NCBI RefSeq assembly: GCF_010119195.1
Contig: NZ_WRXL01000004.1
Coordinates: 1-64,000, forward strand
Direction: 5' to 3'
DNA from: Haloarcula salina
Lineage (GTDB): Archaea; Halobacteriota; Halobacteria; Halobacteriales; Haloarculaceae
Length of the DNA stretch: 64,000 bases
The position numbers and the translations under genes were made by a program. Below are positions 25,351-33,621 of the stretch, piece by piece. The notes beneath the pieces are model-generated. The model searched no databases, was not told the origin of the DNA, and saw only the letters and a list, made by a program, of their open reading frames with translations. Each line of letters starts with the position of its first letter. Position 1 is the stretch's first letter.

Positions 25351-26502
25351 ATGGGAGTCGCTGTAATCGGTGCGTCGATGACGAAATTCGGGCAACGCGA
25401 CGCCTGGATCCGCGAATTGCTCTCGCAGGCGGGCGAGGAGTGTCTCGCGGACGCCGGTGTCGCACCCAAGGAGGTAGAGCACCTGTACGTCTCGAACATG
25501 GCCAGCGGCGAGTTCGAGGGTCAGACCGGGATCATGAATCTCTTGGCCCACGACCTGGGCGTCCTGCCGGCCTACAGCGAGCGGGTCGACCAGACGTCCT
25601 CGTCGGGCGGGGCCGGGATCTACGAGGCCTGGCAGTCGGTCGCTAGCGGGGCTAGCGAGATGACGCTGCTCGTCGGCGGCGAGAAGATGACCCACAAATC
25701 GACCGGCGAGGCGACCGACGTCATCGCCTCCATCACGCACCCGGACGAGTACAAACACGGGGTGACCCTGCCGTCGTTCGCGGGGCTGACCGCTCGCCAC
25801 TATCTCGAACGGTTCGATGCCCCGCGAGAGTCGTTAGCCCGCGTGGCGGTCAAGAATCACAAGAACGGCGTCGACAACCCCCACGCGCAGTTCCAGAAGG
25901 AGATCTCGGTGGAGAAAGCGCTGGAGTCCCCGATCATCGCCGACCCGCTTCGGCTGTACGACTTCTGTCCGATCACGGACGGGAGCGCCGCGCTCATGTT
26001 TACCACCGAGGAGCGCGCGGCCGAGCTCACCGACGAGTACGCAGTGGTCTCCGGCATCGGCGGGGCGACGGACACCCACGTCGTCCACGAACGCGACGAC
26101 CCGACGGTCATGGGCGGGGTCGTCGAGTCGAGCAAGGAAGCCTACGAGATGGCCGGGCTCAGCCCCGACGACCTCGACGTGGCGGAACTGCACGACATGT
26201 TCACGATTCTCGAGTTCCTCCAGCTGGAGGGCATCGGCGTCGCCGACCAGGGCACCGCCTGGGAGCTGGCGATGGAGGGCGCGACCGAGAAGGACGGCGA
26301 TCTACCGATCAATACCTCGGGCGGACTCAAGTCCAAAGGGCACCCGCTGGGGGCCAGCGGCGTCGCCCAGGGCGTCGAGATCTACGAACAGCTCGTCGGC
26401 GAGGCCGGCCCGCGCCAGGTCGCGGCCGACACGGCGCTGGCGTGTAACGTCGGCGGATTCGGGAACTGCGTTATCACGACCATCATGGAGGCCGCAGAAT
26501 GA
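25351..26502 (+). CDS. Thiolase-fold protein, SCP2-thiolase-like, catalytic Cys replaced by Ser
   Basis: A 383-residue thiolase superfamily member. The N-terminal domain begins VAVIGASMTKFGQRDAW. The nucleophile motif is VDQTSSSGGAGIYEAW (near residue 82), where other thiolases have a Cys in TCASG/TCSSG. The C-terminal domain keeps ELHDMFT and GGLKSKGHPLGASG, the catalytic His regions. Loss of the Cys questions claisen condensation, so acyl-CoA binding, decarboxylation or a different nucleophile must be considered. Four-base overlap with the next gene shows that it works with the OB-fold protein. Confidence 0.85.
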   Translation: MGVAVIGASMTKFGQRDAWIRELLSQAGEECLADAGVAPKEVEHLYVSNMASGEFEGQTGIMNLLAHDLGVLPAYSERVDQTSSSGGAGIYEAWQSVASGASEMTLLVGGEKMTHKSTGEATDVIASITHPDEYKHGVTLPSFAGLTARHYLERFDAPRESLARVAVKNHKNGVDNPHAQFQKEISVEKALESPIIADPLRLYDFCPITDGSAALMFTTEERAAELTDEYAVVSGIGGATDTHVVHERDDPTVMGGVVESSKEAYEMAGLSPDDLDVAELHDMFTILEFLQLEGIGVADQGTAWELAMEGATEKDGDLPINTSGGLKSKGHPLGASGVAQGVEIYEQLVGEAGPRQVAADTALACNVGGFGNCVITTIMEAAE

Positions 26503-26879
26503 CGCTCGAAGCAGGCATCTGTCCGAACGGTCACGTCTCGTATCCCACCCACCCGCGCTGTCCGGACTGTGGCGAACCCCAAGAGGAGACGCTGGACCTC
26601 GCCGACCGCACCGGCGAGGTCGTCACCTGGACGACGTCGACGGCGACGCCGCCGGGCGTCCGCCAGCCCAACACGCTGGCCATCGTCGAGTTCGACATCA
26701 CCGACGTATCGGGCGCGACCGACGAGTTCGTTCGCGCGCTCGGACAGGCGACGACCGACGAGATCGAGACCGGCGACGCGGTCGAGCCCGTCTACGCCGA
26801 GGAACTTCGCGACCCCGAGATCGGCATCAAGGTCCCCGAGAGCCAGGACTGGGACGGCTACCGCTGGGAACCGGTGTAA
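26499..26879 (+). CDS. Zn-ribbon/OB-fold protein (DUF35 type), thiolase partner
   Basis: A 126-residue protein with an N-terminal zinc ribbon (CPNGHVSYPTHPRCPDCGE, Cys/His at residues 8-26), followed by an OB-fold domain (TGEVVTWTTSTATPPGVRQPN). In archaea such proteins bridge acetoacetyl-CoA thiolase and HMG-CoA synthase or help thiolases bind CoA. Its start overlaps the thiolase stop. Confidence 0.88.
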   Translation: MTLEAGICPNGHVSYPTHPRCPDCGEPQEETLDLADRTGEVVTWTTSTATPPGVRQPNTLAIVEFDITDVSGATDEFVRALGQATTDEIETGDAVEPVYAEELRDPEIGIKVPESQDWDGYRWEPV

Positions 26880-26894
26880 GCAGGTTAACTGCGC

Positions 26895-27338
26895 TCAGCC
26901 TTCCGCCGAACCGAGGGCCGTCGGCTCCGATTCGAGCTCGTCGAGGCAGTCGGCGACGGTCCGGTAGCCGCCGGGACAGACGTGGGGATACACGCCGACG
27001 AGTTCGTCGCCGTCGAGCACCGTGACACACACCACTGGGAGCGTCACGACCTCGTCGCGGACGCCGGTGTAGCCGCTCCGCCGCTCGTGGCGGTCGAATG
27101 CCGGTTCGAGCGTGACGCCCCGGGCGGCGGCCCACGCGTCCATCTCTGCGAGCGACGGGAGCACCGAATCTTCGGCCTTGAGTTCGGCGAGGCGCTTCCA
27201 GTGTCTGACCGCGACCCCATCGATCGCGCCCGACTCTTTCAGGGCCTCGATCCGGGCCAGCACGGTCTCCTGTCGCTTCTGGGTCTCGGTCGCCACGGGC
27301 GCTCTGAGGAACGCGACGACGCGACGCTCGGCAGTCAT
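26895..27338 (-). CDS. Haloarchaeal orphan, tandem paralogue A
   Basis: A 147-residue protein with a basic helical N-terminus (TQKRQETVLARIEALKESG), a central segment DAWAAARGVTLEPAFDRH, and a beta-rich end LPVVCVTVLDGDELVG. No signal, membrane segment or metal motif is apparent. It is clearly related to the next gene on the same strand, with the same order of segments (KR..IE.L....IDGV...W.K, AWA...V.L.P.FD, LPVVC...) at low identity. Function unknown. Confidence 0.6.
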   Translation of the reverse strand: MTAERRVVAFLRAPVATETQKRQETVLARIEALKESGAIDGVAVRHWKRLAELKAEDSVLPSLAEMDAWAAARGVTLEPAFDRHERRSGYTGVRDEVVTLPVVCVTVLDGDELVGVYPHVCPGGYRTVADCLDELESEPTALGSAEG

Positions 27339-27409
27339 ACTTGTGTCACCTACATCGGATAGAGATACGTCGGACGAGGGGATAGCCGTATCGGTGGGTT
27401 CGGACCGAC

Positions 27410-27886
27410 TCAGGCGGTAGACGCCGTGGTCGCCTCAAGGCGGGACAGTCCGTCGCTGTCGGCGAGCGCGGCGATGCACTCCTCGACTGACTCCGTTCGG
27501 CCGCCGTCGGCGAACGGCGCGACACGCACGAGGGCACCGTCATCGTAGAGGGCGAGGCAGACGACCGGCAGGACGAGTTCCCGACGGCGCTCGCCGGTCG
27601 ACGTGCTGTAGCAGAGTCGGGTGTCGAAAAACGGTGCGAGCGCGACATCCGCCTCGCGCGCCCACGCGGCGAACGCGTTGTACAGCTCCCGCTCGCCGCG
27701 GTTGTCACCCCGCAGCGGCACCCGCTTTCGCCACTCGACGGTCTCGACGCCGTCGATCACTCCCTGGCACACGAGCGACTCGACCTCGCACTCGATGGCC
27801 GTACACCGCTTTCGCGACGGTGTCGGAAGGTCTGACCGGACGAACAGCCTGGCGCGGCGCTCCCCTTGCGCGCTTGTCAGTGTCAT
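27410..27886 (-). CDS. Haloarchaeal orphan, tandem paralogue B
   Basis: A 158-residue protein related to the gene at 26895-27338. The shared pattern includes VIDGVETVEWRKRVPL, AAWAREADVALAPFFD, ELVLPVVCLALYDDGALVRV and ESVEECIAAL. It differs from paralogue A by a Cys pair near its N-terminus. I chose the ATG at 27886 over a TTG eight codons upstream. A TTTTATTATTTT stretch (about 27907-27918 on the minus strand) at -22 to -32 supports this start. Function unknown. Confidence 0.6.
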   Translation of the reverse strand: MTLTSAQGERRARLFVRSDLPTPSRKRCTAIECEVESLVCQGVIDGVETVEWRKRVPLRGDNRGERELYNAFAAWAREADVALAPFFDTRLCYSTSTGERRRELVLPVVCLALYDDGALVRVAPFADGGRTESVEECIAALADSDGLSRLEATTASTA

Positions 27887-27962
27887 GAGTACCCATACCA
27901 CCACTTCCAAAATAATAAAACATTATGGTTGTTGTCGGACGTTTATTCGGGCGGCGGATCGG

Positions 27963-28547
27963 TCACGACTCGTCGGTTCCGTCCCCGCTCTCCTCGCCCG
28001 CGTTGCCGCCCTCCTCACCGTCGACGTCCTCCTTGATCGACTGCAGTTCGGCGTCCACGTCGACGGGTACGTCAGTTGCCGCCGCGTCTGCCCCGGCATC
28101 GTCCGTCTCGGGCGCATCTGCCAGCCGCTCGGCCAGTTCCGCCCGTAGCTCCTGGGCCTCGTCGAGCAGTTCGCGCGCCTCTTCGTCCTCCGGTGTGCCC
28201 TCGACCGCGCGCTGGAGGTCCGTGAGCGCGTCGTCCAAGCGGGCGAGCGTCGCCCGGCTCAGCCTCGTCGCGCGCTGGCGGACCTCGCCGGACGCCGATC
28301 CGGACGCGGTGGGTCGTCCTTCGGCCATACGCAACGCCCGCCGGAGCAGCTTCAGCGCCTCGACGTTGGTCTTGAGGACGAGGATGATCGCGGGGATCGT
28401 CACGTCGCTCGTAAAGCGGAGCAGTTCTCGCGGCGTCGGCGGTCGCGGCAGCCCCGACTCCGTCGTCGGCTCGATCTCCGTTTCGAGGTCCTGGAGCGTC
28501 GTGACGAGATCCGTTACCAGGGCGGTGAGGTCGTCGTCGGAACTCAT
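27963..28547 (-). CDS. Haloarchaeal acidic helical protein of unknown function
   Basis: A 194-residue protein. Residues 1-115 are predicted helical (LVTDLVTTLQDLETEI, SDVTIPAIILVLKTNVEALKLLRRALRMAEG). An Ala/Asp/Glu-rich helix and a highly acidic, probably disordered tail follow. One moderately hydrophobic helix (about residues 46-60) is too short to be a clear membrane anchor. No motif is recognised. Confidence 0.6.
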   Translation of the reverse strand: MSSDDDLTALVTDLVTTLQDLETEIEPTTESGLPRPPTPRELLRFTSDVTIPAIILVLKTNVEALKLLRRALRMAEGRPTASGSASGEVRQRATRLSRATLARLDDALTDLQRAVEGTPEDEEARELLDEAQELRAELAERLADAPETDDAGADAAATDVPVDVDAELQSIKEDVDGEEGGNAGEESGDGTDES

Positions 28548-28593
28548 ACGCGTAGGTAACGCCCTCGGGTACTAAAGGGCGCGCCGGCCGGTG

Positions 28594-28609
28594 TCTAGGT
28601 CAACCAAAA
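28594..28609. promoter_or_regulatory. Second, degenerate iron-box-like site upstream of the 50-residue orphan
   Basis: TCTAGG-TCAA-CCAAAA matches the repeat with two mismatches and lies 26 bases (centre to centre) upstream of the main box at 28620. Tandem sites could permit cooperative binding. It could be chance. Confidence 0.3.
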
Positions 28610-28619
28610 TCCTTTTTAC

Positions 28620-28635
28620 TTTAGGCCTACCTAAG
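28620..28635. promoter_or_regulatory. Iron-box-like operator before the 50-residue orphan
   Basis: TTTAGG-CCTA-CCTAAG has an 11-of-12 match to the repeat. It begins 23 bases before the ATG and abuts a T-rich TATA candidate (CTTTTTACTTT, 28612-28622). Confidence 0.72.
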
Positions 28636-28642
28636 TCGAGTA

Positions 28643-28795
28643 ATGCCAACACAGACGGACGATGTCGCGGACACCGACGACGACCGTCCGGTCGTCTCTG
28701 CGCTGGACAGTGGCGCTGACCGAACCGTGTTCACCGAAGACGGGAACCGTGACGGGTGGATCGCGACTGATCTCACCATCGACCTTCGCAGATAG
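28643..28795 (+). CDS. 50-residue acidic haloarchaeal protein under an iron-box operator
   Basis: A small protein found by reading from the operator. It begins MPTQTDDVAD, has ALDSGADRTVFTEDGN in the middle and ends WIATDLTIDLRR. It resembles the haloarchaeal DUF7331 family (number from memory). It has no signal, Cys or membrane segment. Placement directly behind a near-perfect operator and leaderless spacing make it very likely real. A small iron-stress adaptor or regulator is possible but unproven. Confidence 0.72.
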   Translation: MPTQTDDVADTDDDRPVVSALDSGADRTVFTEDGNRDGWIATDLTIDLRR

Positions 28796-28990
28796 GGTCA
28801 CTCTGGCTGCGGTTCAGGTCCTCCTCACTCTACCGTTTTTCCACGCGCCGCTAGCGCTCCTGCCGACTGGAAAAATGAAGCCGCTCGTCGAGTCACGACA
28901 TCGACGAGAGTGGTACGATAACGAACCGGCGAGACGGAGGCTCGTGGTTCGAAAGCGGGGTTCGTCCGGGTCCGTTCGCCGACGCCGCGC

Positions 28991-29527
28991 TCAGTCGAGG
29001 ACCAGCGTGTCGTCTTCGAGGTAGTGCTCGACGTGGTGCGCGTCTTCTTCGACCTCGACGATGATCTCACGGAGGATCTGTGCACTCGCGTGGTCACCGA
29101 GGTTCTCCGTCAACTCGATGTGGTCTCGAAGCGACTCGATGATGTCGCCGTACAGTTCGAGGTCGTGCTGGAGCGACGTGCGGATGTCGTAGACGTCTTC
29201 GTCCTCGGGTTCGATCGACGCGTGTTCCTGCAGCGCCTTGCCGCTGGAGACCGGCGTCCCGCCGAGGGCCTGTGCGCGCTCTGCGAGTTCGTCGGCCGCC
29301 TCCTCGGCGTGCTCCGCGGCGTCGCCGAGGAACAGGTGGAGGTCGCGGAACTCCGCGCCCTCGACGTTCCAGTGGTGCTTCTTGAGCTGATGGTACAGGA
29401 CGTACGTGTCTGCGAGGTCCTGGTTCAGCGCGTTGATTACCTGCTCGGACTTCTCGACGTCGAGGCGGAGCTCGTTCTCTTCGACGGTCCCGAACTCTCG
29501 GCGGACGTGCTCTTGAGTTTCTTCCAT
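28991..29527 (-). CDS. dpsA: Dps-family ferritin-like protein DpsA
   Basis: A 178-residue DNA-protection ferritin. It has the Dps metal-site helix HHWNVEGAEFRDLHLFLGD (ferroxidase His and Asp, residues about 51-69), then EHAEEAADELAERAQALGG and SLQHDLELYGDIIESLRDHIE. It oxidises and stores iron and protects DNA. The ATG at 29527 is chosen because an alignable start MEETQEHVRREF follows and a TATA element CTTTAAG (29556-29562, minus strand) lies about 30 bases upstream. In-frame upstream starts are unlikely. It has no iron-box-like operator, consistent with control different from the importers. Confidence 0.95.
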   Translation of the reverse strand: MEETQEHVRREFGTVEENELRLDVEKSEQVINALNQDLADTYVLYHQLKKHHWNVEGAEFRDLHLFLGDAAEHAEEAADELAERAQALGGTPVSSGKALQEHASIEPEDEDVYDIRTSLQHDLELYGDIIESLRDHIELTENLGDHASAQILREIIVEVEEDAHHVEHYLEDDTLVLD

Positions 29528-29718
29528 GGTCGTCTTGACGTACACACGGGTATCACTTAAAGATTGTTTTGTGAAAATTTGTTTTTGGGAATGCGAAAAA
29601 CATATTCTCAGATGGCACTGGATCTTCTCGTAGGATGAACTCACCACGCGGTCGGCAGTAACGTCAAGAACGCGCTGAGACGGCGTCTCGCTGCACCCTG
29701 CATAGCAATGCGTCGCGA

Positions 29719-30102
29719 CTACGCGGGCCGCGAGACGACGACGGCCACTGCGTCCGCGTCGATGTCGTCGCTCTCGACGGCGTCGGCCCGGAGGACCTGC
29801 TCCTGGTGGACGGCGACGAGCGCTCCCAGGAGTCGGTCGTCCAGTTCGAGATGGTCGCCGTACTCTCTCCAGACGCCCTCTCTGACTGCCACGTAGAACG
29901 TCTCGGGCGTTCGGTGGAGCACGGCGTCGTCGAACCGCTTTCGCCACTCGTAGACGAGGTCTTCGACGCCCGGGTTCTCGCGCATCGTCCGCTGGTGGGC
30001 TTCCAGCGCGTCACGGAGTCGCTGTTCTTCGGCGTCGTTCGCGTCGGCGACGGCGCGTATCACGTCGTCGTCGAAGGCAGCGAGGAGGTCTGAATCGGTC
30101 AT
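29719..30102 (-). CDS. Haloarchaeal protein of unknown function
   Basis: A 127-residue acidic, mostly helical protein (MTDSDLLAAFDDDVIRAVAD, LEAHQRTMRENPGVEDLVYE, TPETFYVAVREGVWREYGDH). No signal or membrane segment is visible. Such proteins occur in many haloarchaea without known role. Confidence 0.6.
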   Translation of the reverse strand: MTDSDLLAAFDDDVIRAVADANDAEEQRLRDALEAHQRTMRENPGVEDLVYEWRKRFDDAVLHRTPETFYVAVREGVWREYGDHLELDDRLLGALVAVHQEQVLRADAVESDDIDADAVAVVVSRPA

Positions 30103-30233
30103 CGGCGACGGTTACGACGCGCGCGGACTAAAACGGCGCGCCCGAGTCGTACGCAATCAATCACCGATATTCTCGGGGTCTGAGAGCCCCCACCAGCTAT
30201 ATTCGGAGGCCGATGTAAGCACCGAACAGAGGC

Positions 30234-32339
30234 ATGGGACGACTATCGACGCTGTTCGCGCCGGAGCGTGTCGCAGTGGTCGGTGCGACCGATTCGGAGG
30301 GATCCGTCGGTCGCGCGGTCACCGCGAACTTGCTCGACTCGTTCACGGGCGAGATCGTGGCGATCAATCCGAACAAGGACACGGTGTTGGGACTGACGTG
30401 TTACGACGGCTTCGCTACCGTCGACGAACCGGCGACGATCGACGTGGCCGTGGTCGTCGTGCCGCCGACGGTGGCGGTCGACGTGATCGCGGACGCCGGC
30501 GAGGCGGGTATCGAGAACGTCGTGGTGATTACTGCCGGGTTCGGCGAGACCGGCAGCGACGGGGCCGAGCGCGAGCGGCGGCTCCGTGAGGTCGCGCGCG
30601 AGTACGACCTGAACCTCGTCGGGCCGAACAGCCTGGGCGTGATGTCGACGCCGGTCGGGCTCAACGCCACGTTCGGCAACGAGATGGCGAGTGAGGGCGG
30701 CATCTCCTTCATGAGCCAGTCGGGGGCGTTCATCACGGCCGTCCTCGACTGGGCCGCCGAGCGCGACGTGGGCTTCAAGGACATCGTCTCACTGGGCAAC
30801 AAGGCGGTGCTCGACGAAGGCGACTTCGTCGCCGAGTGGGGCGAGGACCCCGAGACGGACGTGATACTGGGGTACCTCGAAGACATCAACGACGGGACGA
30901 AGTTCGTCGAGACCGCCCGCGAAGTGACACGGGAGACGCCGATCGTCCTCGTCAAGTCCGGTCGCACGGACGCGGGCGCGAGCGCGGCGGCCTCCCACAC
31001 GGGCGCGATGGCGGGATCGGAACGTGCCTACGAGGCGGGCCTGGACAAGGCCGGGACGCTCCGCGTCGAGTCCGTCCAGGAGCTGTTCGACTACGCGCAG
31101 ATCCTCTCGGGCCAGCCCCTCCCCGACGGCGACGAGATCGCCATCGTCACGAACGCCGGCGGTCCGGGGGTGATGACGACCGACGCGGTCGGCGACTCGG
31201 ACCTCTCGCTCGCGGAGTTCGGCGACGAGACCTTCGAGCGCCTCCGCGAGGAGATGCCCGACGAGGCCAACATCTACAACCCCGTCGACATCATCGGTGA
31301 CGCGCCGGCCGAGCGCTTCGAGCGCGCGCTGGAGATCGTGCTGGCCGACGACAACGTCTCGATGGCCGCCGTCGTCGCCTGTCCGACCGCGGTGCTCTCC
31401 TTCGAGGACCTCGCCGAGCGCGTGGCGGCGGCCCAAGAGCGCTTCGAGACGCCCGTCGCGGCGACGCTGATGGGCGGGAAGTCGGTCGGCGCGGGCGCGG
31501 CGGTCCTCGGCGAGGCCGGCATCCCGAACTACTTCGACCCGGCCCGCGCCGTCGGGAGTCTCGACGCACTCCGGCGCTACCGCGAGATCAGGTCGACGAC
31601 CTACGAGGAGCCGAAAACCTTCGACGTGGACCGCGAGCGGGCCCGCGAGATTCTCGAATCCGCCGCACGGCGCGACTCGAACCGGCTCGGCGTCGAGGCG
31701 ATGGATCTCCTCGACGCCTACGGGATCCCGACGCCGCGGGGGTCCGTGGTCTCCTCGCCCACCGAAGCGGAGGCGGTCGCGGAGGACATCGGCGGCGACG
31801 TGGTGATGAAGATCGTCAGCCCGGACATCCTCCACAAGTCCGACATCGGCGGCGTCGAGGTCGGCGTCTCCGTCGACGACGTTCGCGACACCTACGAGGA
31901 CCTCGTCGTCAGGGCGCGCAACTACCAGCGGGACGCGACGATACTGGGCGTGCAGGTCCAGGAGATGATCGACCTCGACAGCGGCGTCGAGACGATCCTC
32001 GGCGTGAACCGGGACCCGCAGTTCGGCCCGCTGGTGCTGTTCGGCCTCGGTGGTATTTTCGTCGAGGTGCTCGAAGACACGACTGTCAGAGTCGCCCCGG
32101 TGAGCGAGTCCGAAGCCAGCGGGATGCTCGACGACATCGACTCCGCGCCGCTGCTGCGCGGGGCCAGGGGCAGAGACCCGGTCGACGAGGCCGCCCTCGT
32201 CGAGACCGTCCAGCGACTCTCCCAGCTCGTCACCGACTTCCCGGCCATCGTCGAACTCGACATCAACCCCCTCGTCGCGACGCCCGACGGGGTCCAGGCG
32301 GTCGACCTGCGGCTCACCCTCGACCAGGAGGAACTATGA
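30234..32339 (+). CDS. acd: ADP-forming acetyl/acyl-CoA synthetase, fused alpha-beta
   Basis: A 701-residue protein that combines both subunits. The N-terminal CoA-binding domain opens LFAPERVAVVGATDSEGSVG. A succinyl-CoA-ligase-like domain with the phospho-His region MAGSERAYEAGLDKAG and TNAGGPGVMTTDAV follows, and a C-terminal ATP-grasp domain has DVVMKIVSPDILHKSDIGGVEVG. It makes acetate and ATP from acetyl-CoA, ADP and phosphate, or acts in reverse. A TATA-like CTATATT lies about 31-37 bases before the ATG. The start of the next gene overlaps its stop by four bases. Confidence 0.92.
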   Translation: MGRLSTLFAPERVAVVGATDSEGSVGRAVTANLLDSFTGEIVAINPNKDTVLGLTCYDGFATVDEPATIDVAVVVVPPTVAVDVIADAGEAGIENVVVITAGFGETGSDGAERERRLREVAREYDLNLVGPNSLGVMSTPVGLNATFGNEMASEGGISFMSQSGAFITAVLDWAAERDVGFKDIVSLGNKAVLDEGDFVAEWGEDPETDVILGYLEDINDGTKFVETAREVTRETPIVLVKSGRTDAGASAAASHTGAMAGSERAYEAGLDKAGTLRVESVQELFDYAQILSGQPLPDGDEIAIVTNAGGPGVMTTDAVGDSDLSLAEFGDETFERLREEMPDEANIYNPVDIIGDAPAERFERALEIVLADDNVSMAAVVACPTAVLSFEDLAERVAAAQERFETPVAATLMGGKSVGAGAAVLGEAGIPNYFDPARAVGSLDALRRYREIRSTTYEEPKTFDVDRERAREILESAARRDSNRLGVEAMDLLDAYGIPTPRGSVVSSPTEAEAVAEDIGGDVVMKIVSPDILHKSDIGGVEVGVSVDDVRDTYEDLVVRARNYQRDATILGVQVQEMIDLDSGVETILGVNRDPQFGPLVLFGLGGIFVEVLEDTTVRVAPVSESEASGMLDDIDSAPLLRGARGRDPVDEAALVETVQRLSQLVTDFPAIVELDINPLVATPDGVQAVDLRLTLDQEEL

Positions 32340-33412
32340 CCGACACGAACACGCTACTCGTCACGTCGACGGAGGAAGGTATCGGCAAAACGGCGATCAC
32401 GCTCGCGCTGGCCGCTCGCGCACGCGAGGCGGGCCACGACGTGGGCTACATGAAACCGAAGGGGACGCGCCTCCAGAGCGCCGTCGGGAAGACCCGGGAC
32501 CAGGACCCGATGCTCGCCCGCGAGCTCCTGGACCTCGAGACGGAGATCCACGAGATGGAACCCATCGTCTACTCCCCGACGTTCATTCAGGAGGCCATCC
32601 GCGGCCGTGAAGACCCCGACGGGCTCCGCGAGCGCGTCACCGACAGCGCGGCTGTCTGTGCGGAGGGGACCGACCTGCTGCTCGTCGAGGGGAGCGACAG
32701 CCTCTCGACCGGGAGTATCGTCGACCTCACCGACGCCGACATCGCGGAACTGCTCGACGCTCGCGTGCTGCTGGTCTCGGACTACGCCACGGCGAGCGAC
32801 ACGGACGAGATTCTGGCGGCCGCGCGGTCGCTCGGCGACCGACTGGCCGGCGTCCTGTTCAACGGTATCACCGACGCGACGGTCGACGAACTCGCCGACG
32901 ACGTGGTCCCGTTCCTCGAAGGAGAGGGCGTGCCCGTCCACGGCATCCTGCCGCGGGACCGGTCGCTCGCCGGCGTCACCGTCGACGACCTCGCCCGGAG
33001 TCTCGGCGCAGACGTTCTCACGGGCGAGGCCGACACGGACGTACACATCGAGCGGTTCAGCGTGGGCGCGATGAGCGGGAGCAGCGCGCTCGACCGCTTC
33101 CGACGGACGCGCGACGCCGTCGTCGTGACCGGCGGCGACCGCTCGGAGGTCCAGACCGCGGCGCTCGAGGCCTCCGGCGTCAAGGCCTTGCTCCTCACGG
33201 GCGGGTTCCAGCCCGCGAGCGCCGTCGTCGGGCGCGCGGCCGAACGGAACGTCCCCATTCTGTCAGTGCAGTCCGATACCCGGACGACGATCGACCGGGT
33301 CGAGGAGGTGCTTCGGACCGGTCGCACCCGGAACGAGGCCACGATCGACCGTATGCGGGAACTACTCGACGACGGCGTCGACGTGTCGGACCTCCTGTCT
33401 GTCGAGCTATAG
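32336..33412 (+). CDS. Phosphotransacetylase-family / DRTGG-domain protein
   Basis: A 358-residue protein with an N-terminal BioD/CobB-like P-loop domain (TSTEEGIGKTAITLALAARA, residues 9-28) and a C-terminal DRTGG-type domain (VVTGGDRSEVQTAALEASGVKALLLTGG). Such proteins are annotated as phosphotransacetylase family but lack the acetyl-phosphate transfer domain of Pta. Four-base overlap with the ADP-forming synthetase indicates a linked role, perhaps regulatory. The reaction is unknown. Confidence 0.75.
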   Translation: MTDTNTLLVTSTEEGIGKTAITLALAARAREAGHDVGYMKPKGTRLQSAVGKTRDQDPMLARELLDLETEIHEMEPIVYSPTFIQEAIRGREDPDGLRERVTDSAAVCAEGTDLLLVEGSDSLSTGSIVDLTDADIAELLDARVLLVSDYATASDTDEILAAARSLGDRLAGVLFNGITDATVDELADDVVPFLEGEGVPVHGILPRDRSLAGVTVDDLARSLGADVLTGEADTDVHIERFSVGAMSGSSALDRFRRTRDAVVVTGGDRSEVQTAALEASGVKALLLTGGFQPASAVVGRAAERNVPILSVQSDTRTTIDRVEEVLRTGRTRNEATIDRMRELLDDGVDVSDLLSVEL

Positions 33413-33530
33413 ATCCTCTGTTTCGGTTGCGAGGTAGTCGCCTCCTACCGTCACGGCTTCGCCGAATTACCCGAAATCTCCAGATGAAACGTGCCCTGGT
33501 ATTTTAGTTATCGGCGTTTTAGTAGAACAT

Positions 33531-33578
33531 GGAGCCTCACGGCTCCGTAGTGTCACACGTTCGGGGGGAATCCCCCCG
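33531..33578. terminator. Two tandem GC-rich hairpins in a non-coding gap
   Basis: The first is GGAGCC-TCAC-GGCTCC (33531-33546). The second is CGGGGGGAATCCCCCCG (33562-33578), an almost perfect palindrome. They lie in the 209-base gap between two convergent operons and could serve as bidirectional transcript 3' ends. They could also be a relic of an IS200/IS605-type end. Confidence 0.45.
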
Positions 33579-33621
33579 TCCTATCCCCTTCAGACGACCG
33601 TATTCGTCGCGGCGGTTCCGC

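Noticed and set aside
29528-29718. Iron box before dpsA
   Set aside because: Only a normal TATA (CTTTAAG) was found. No TTAGG/CCTAA pair is present.
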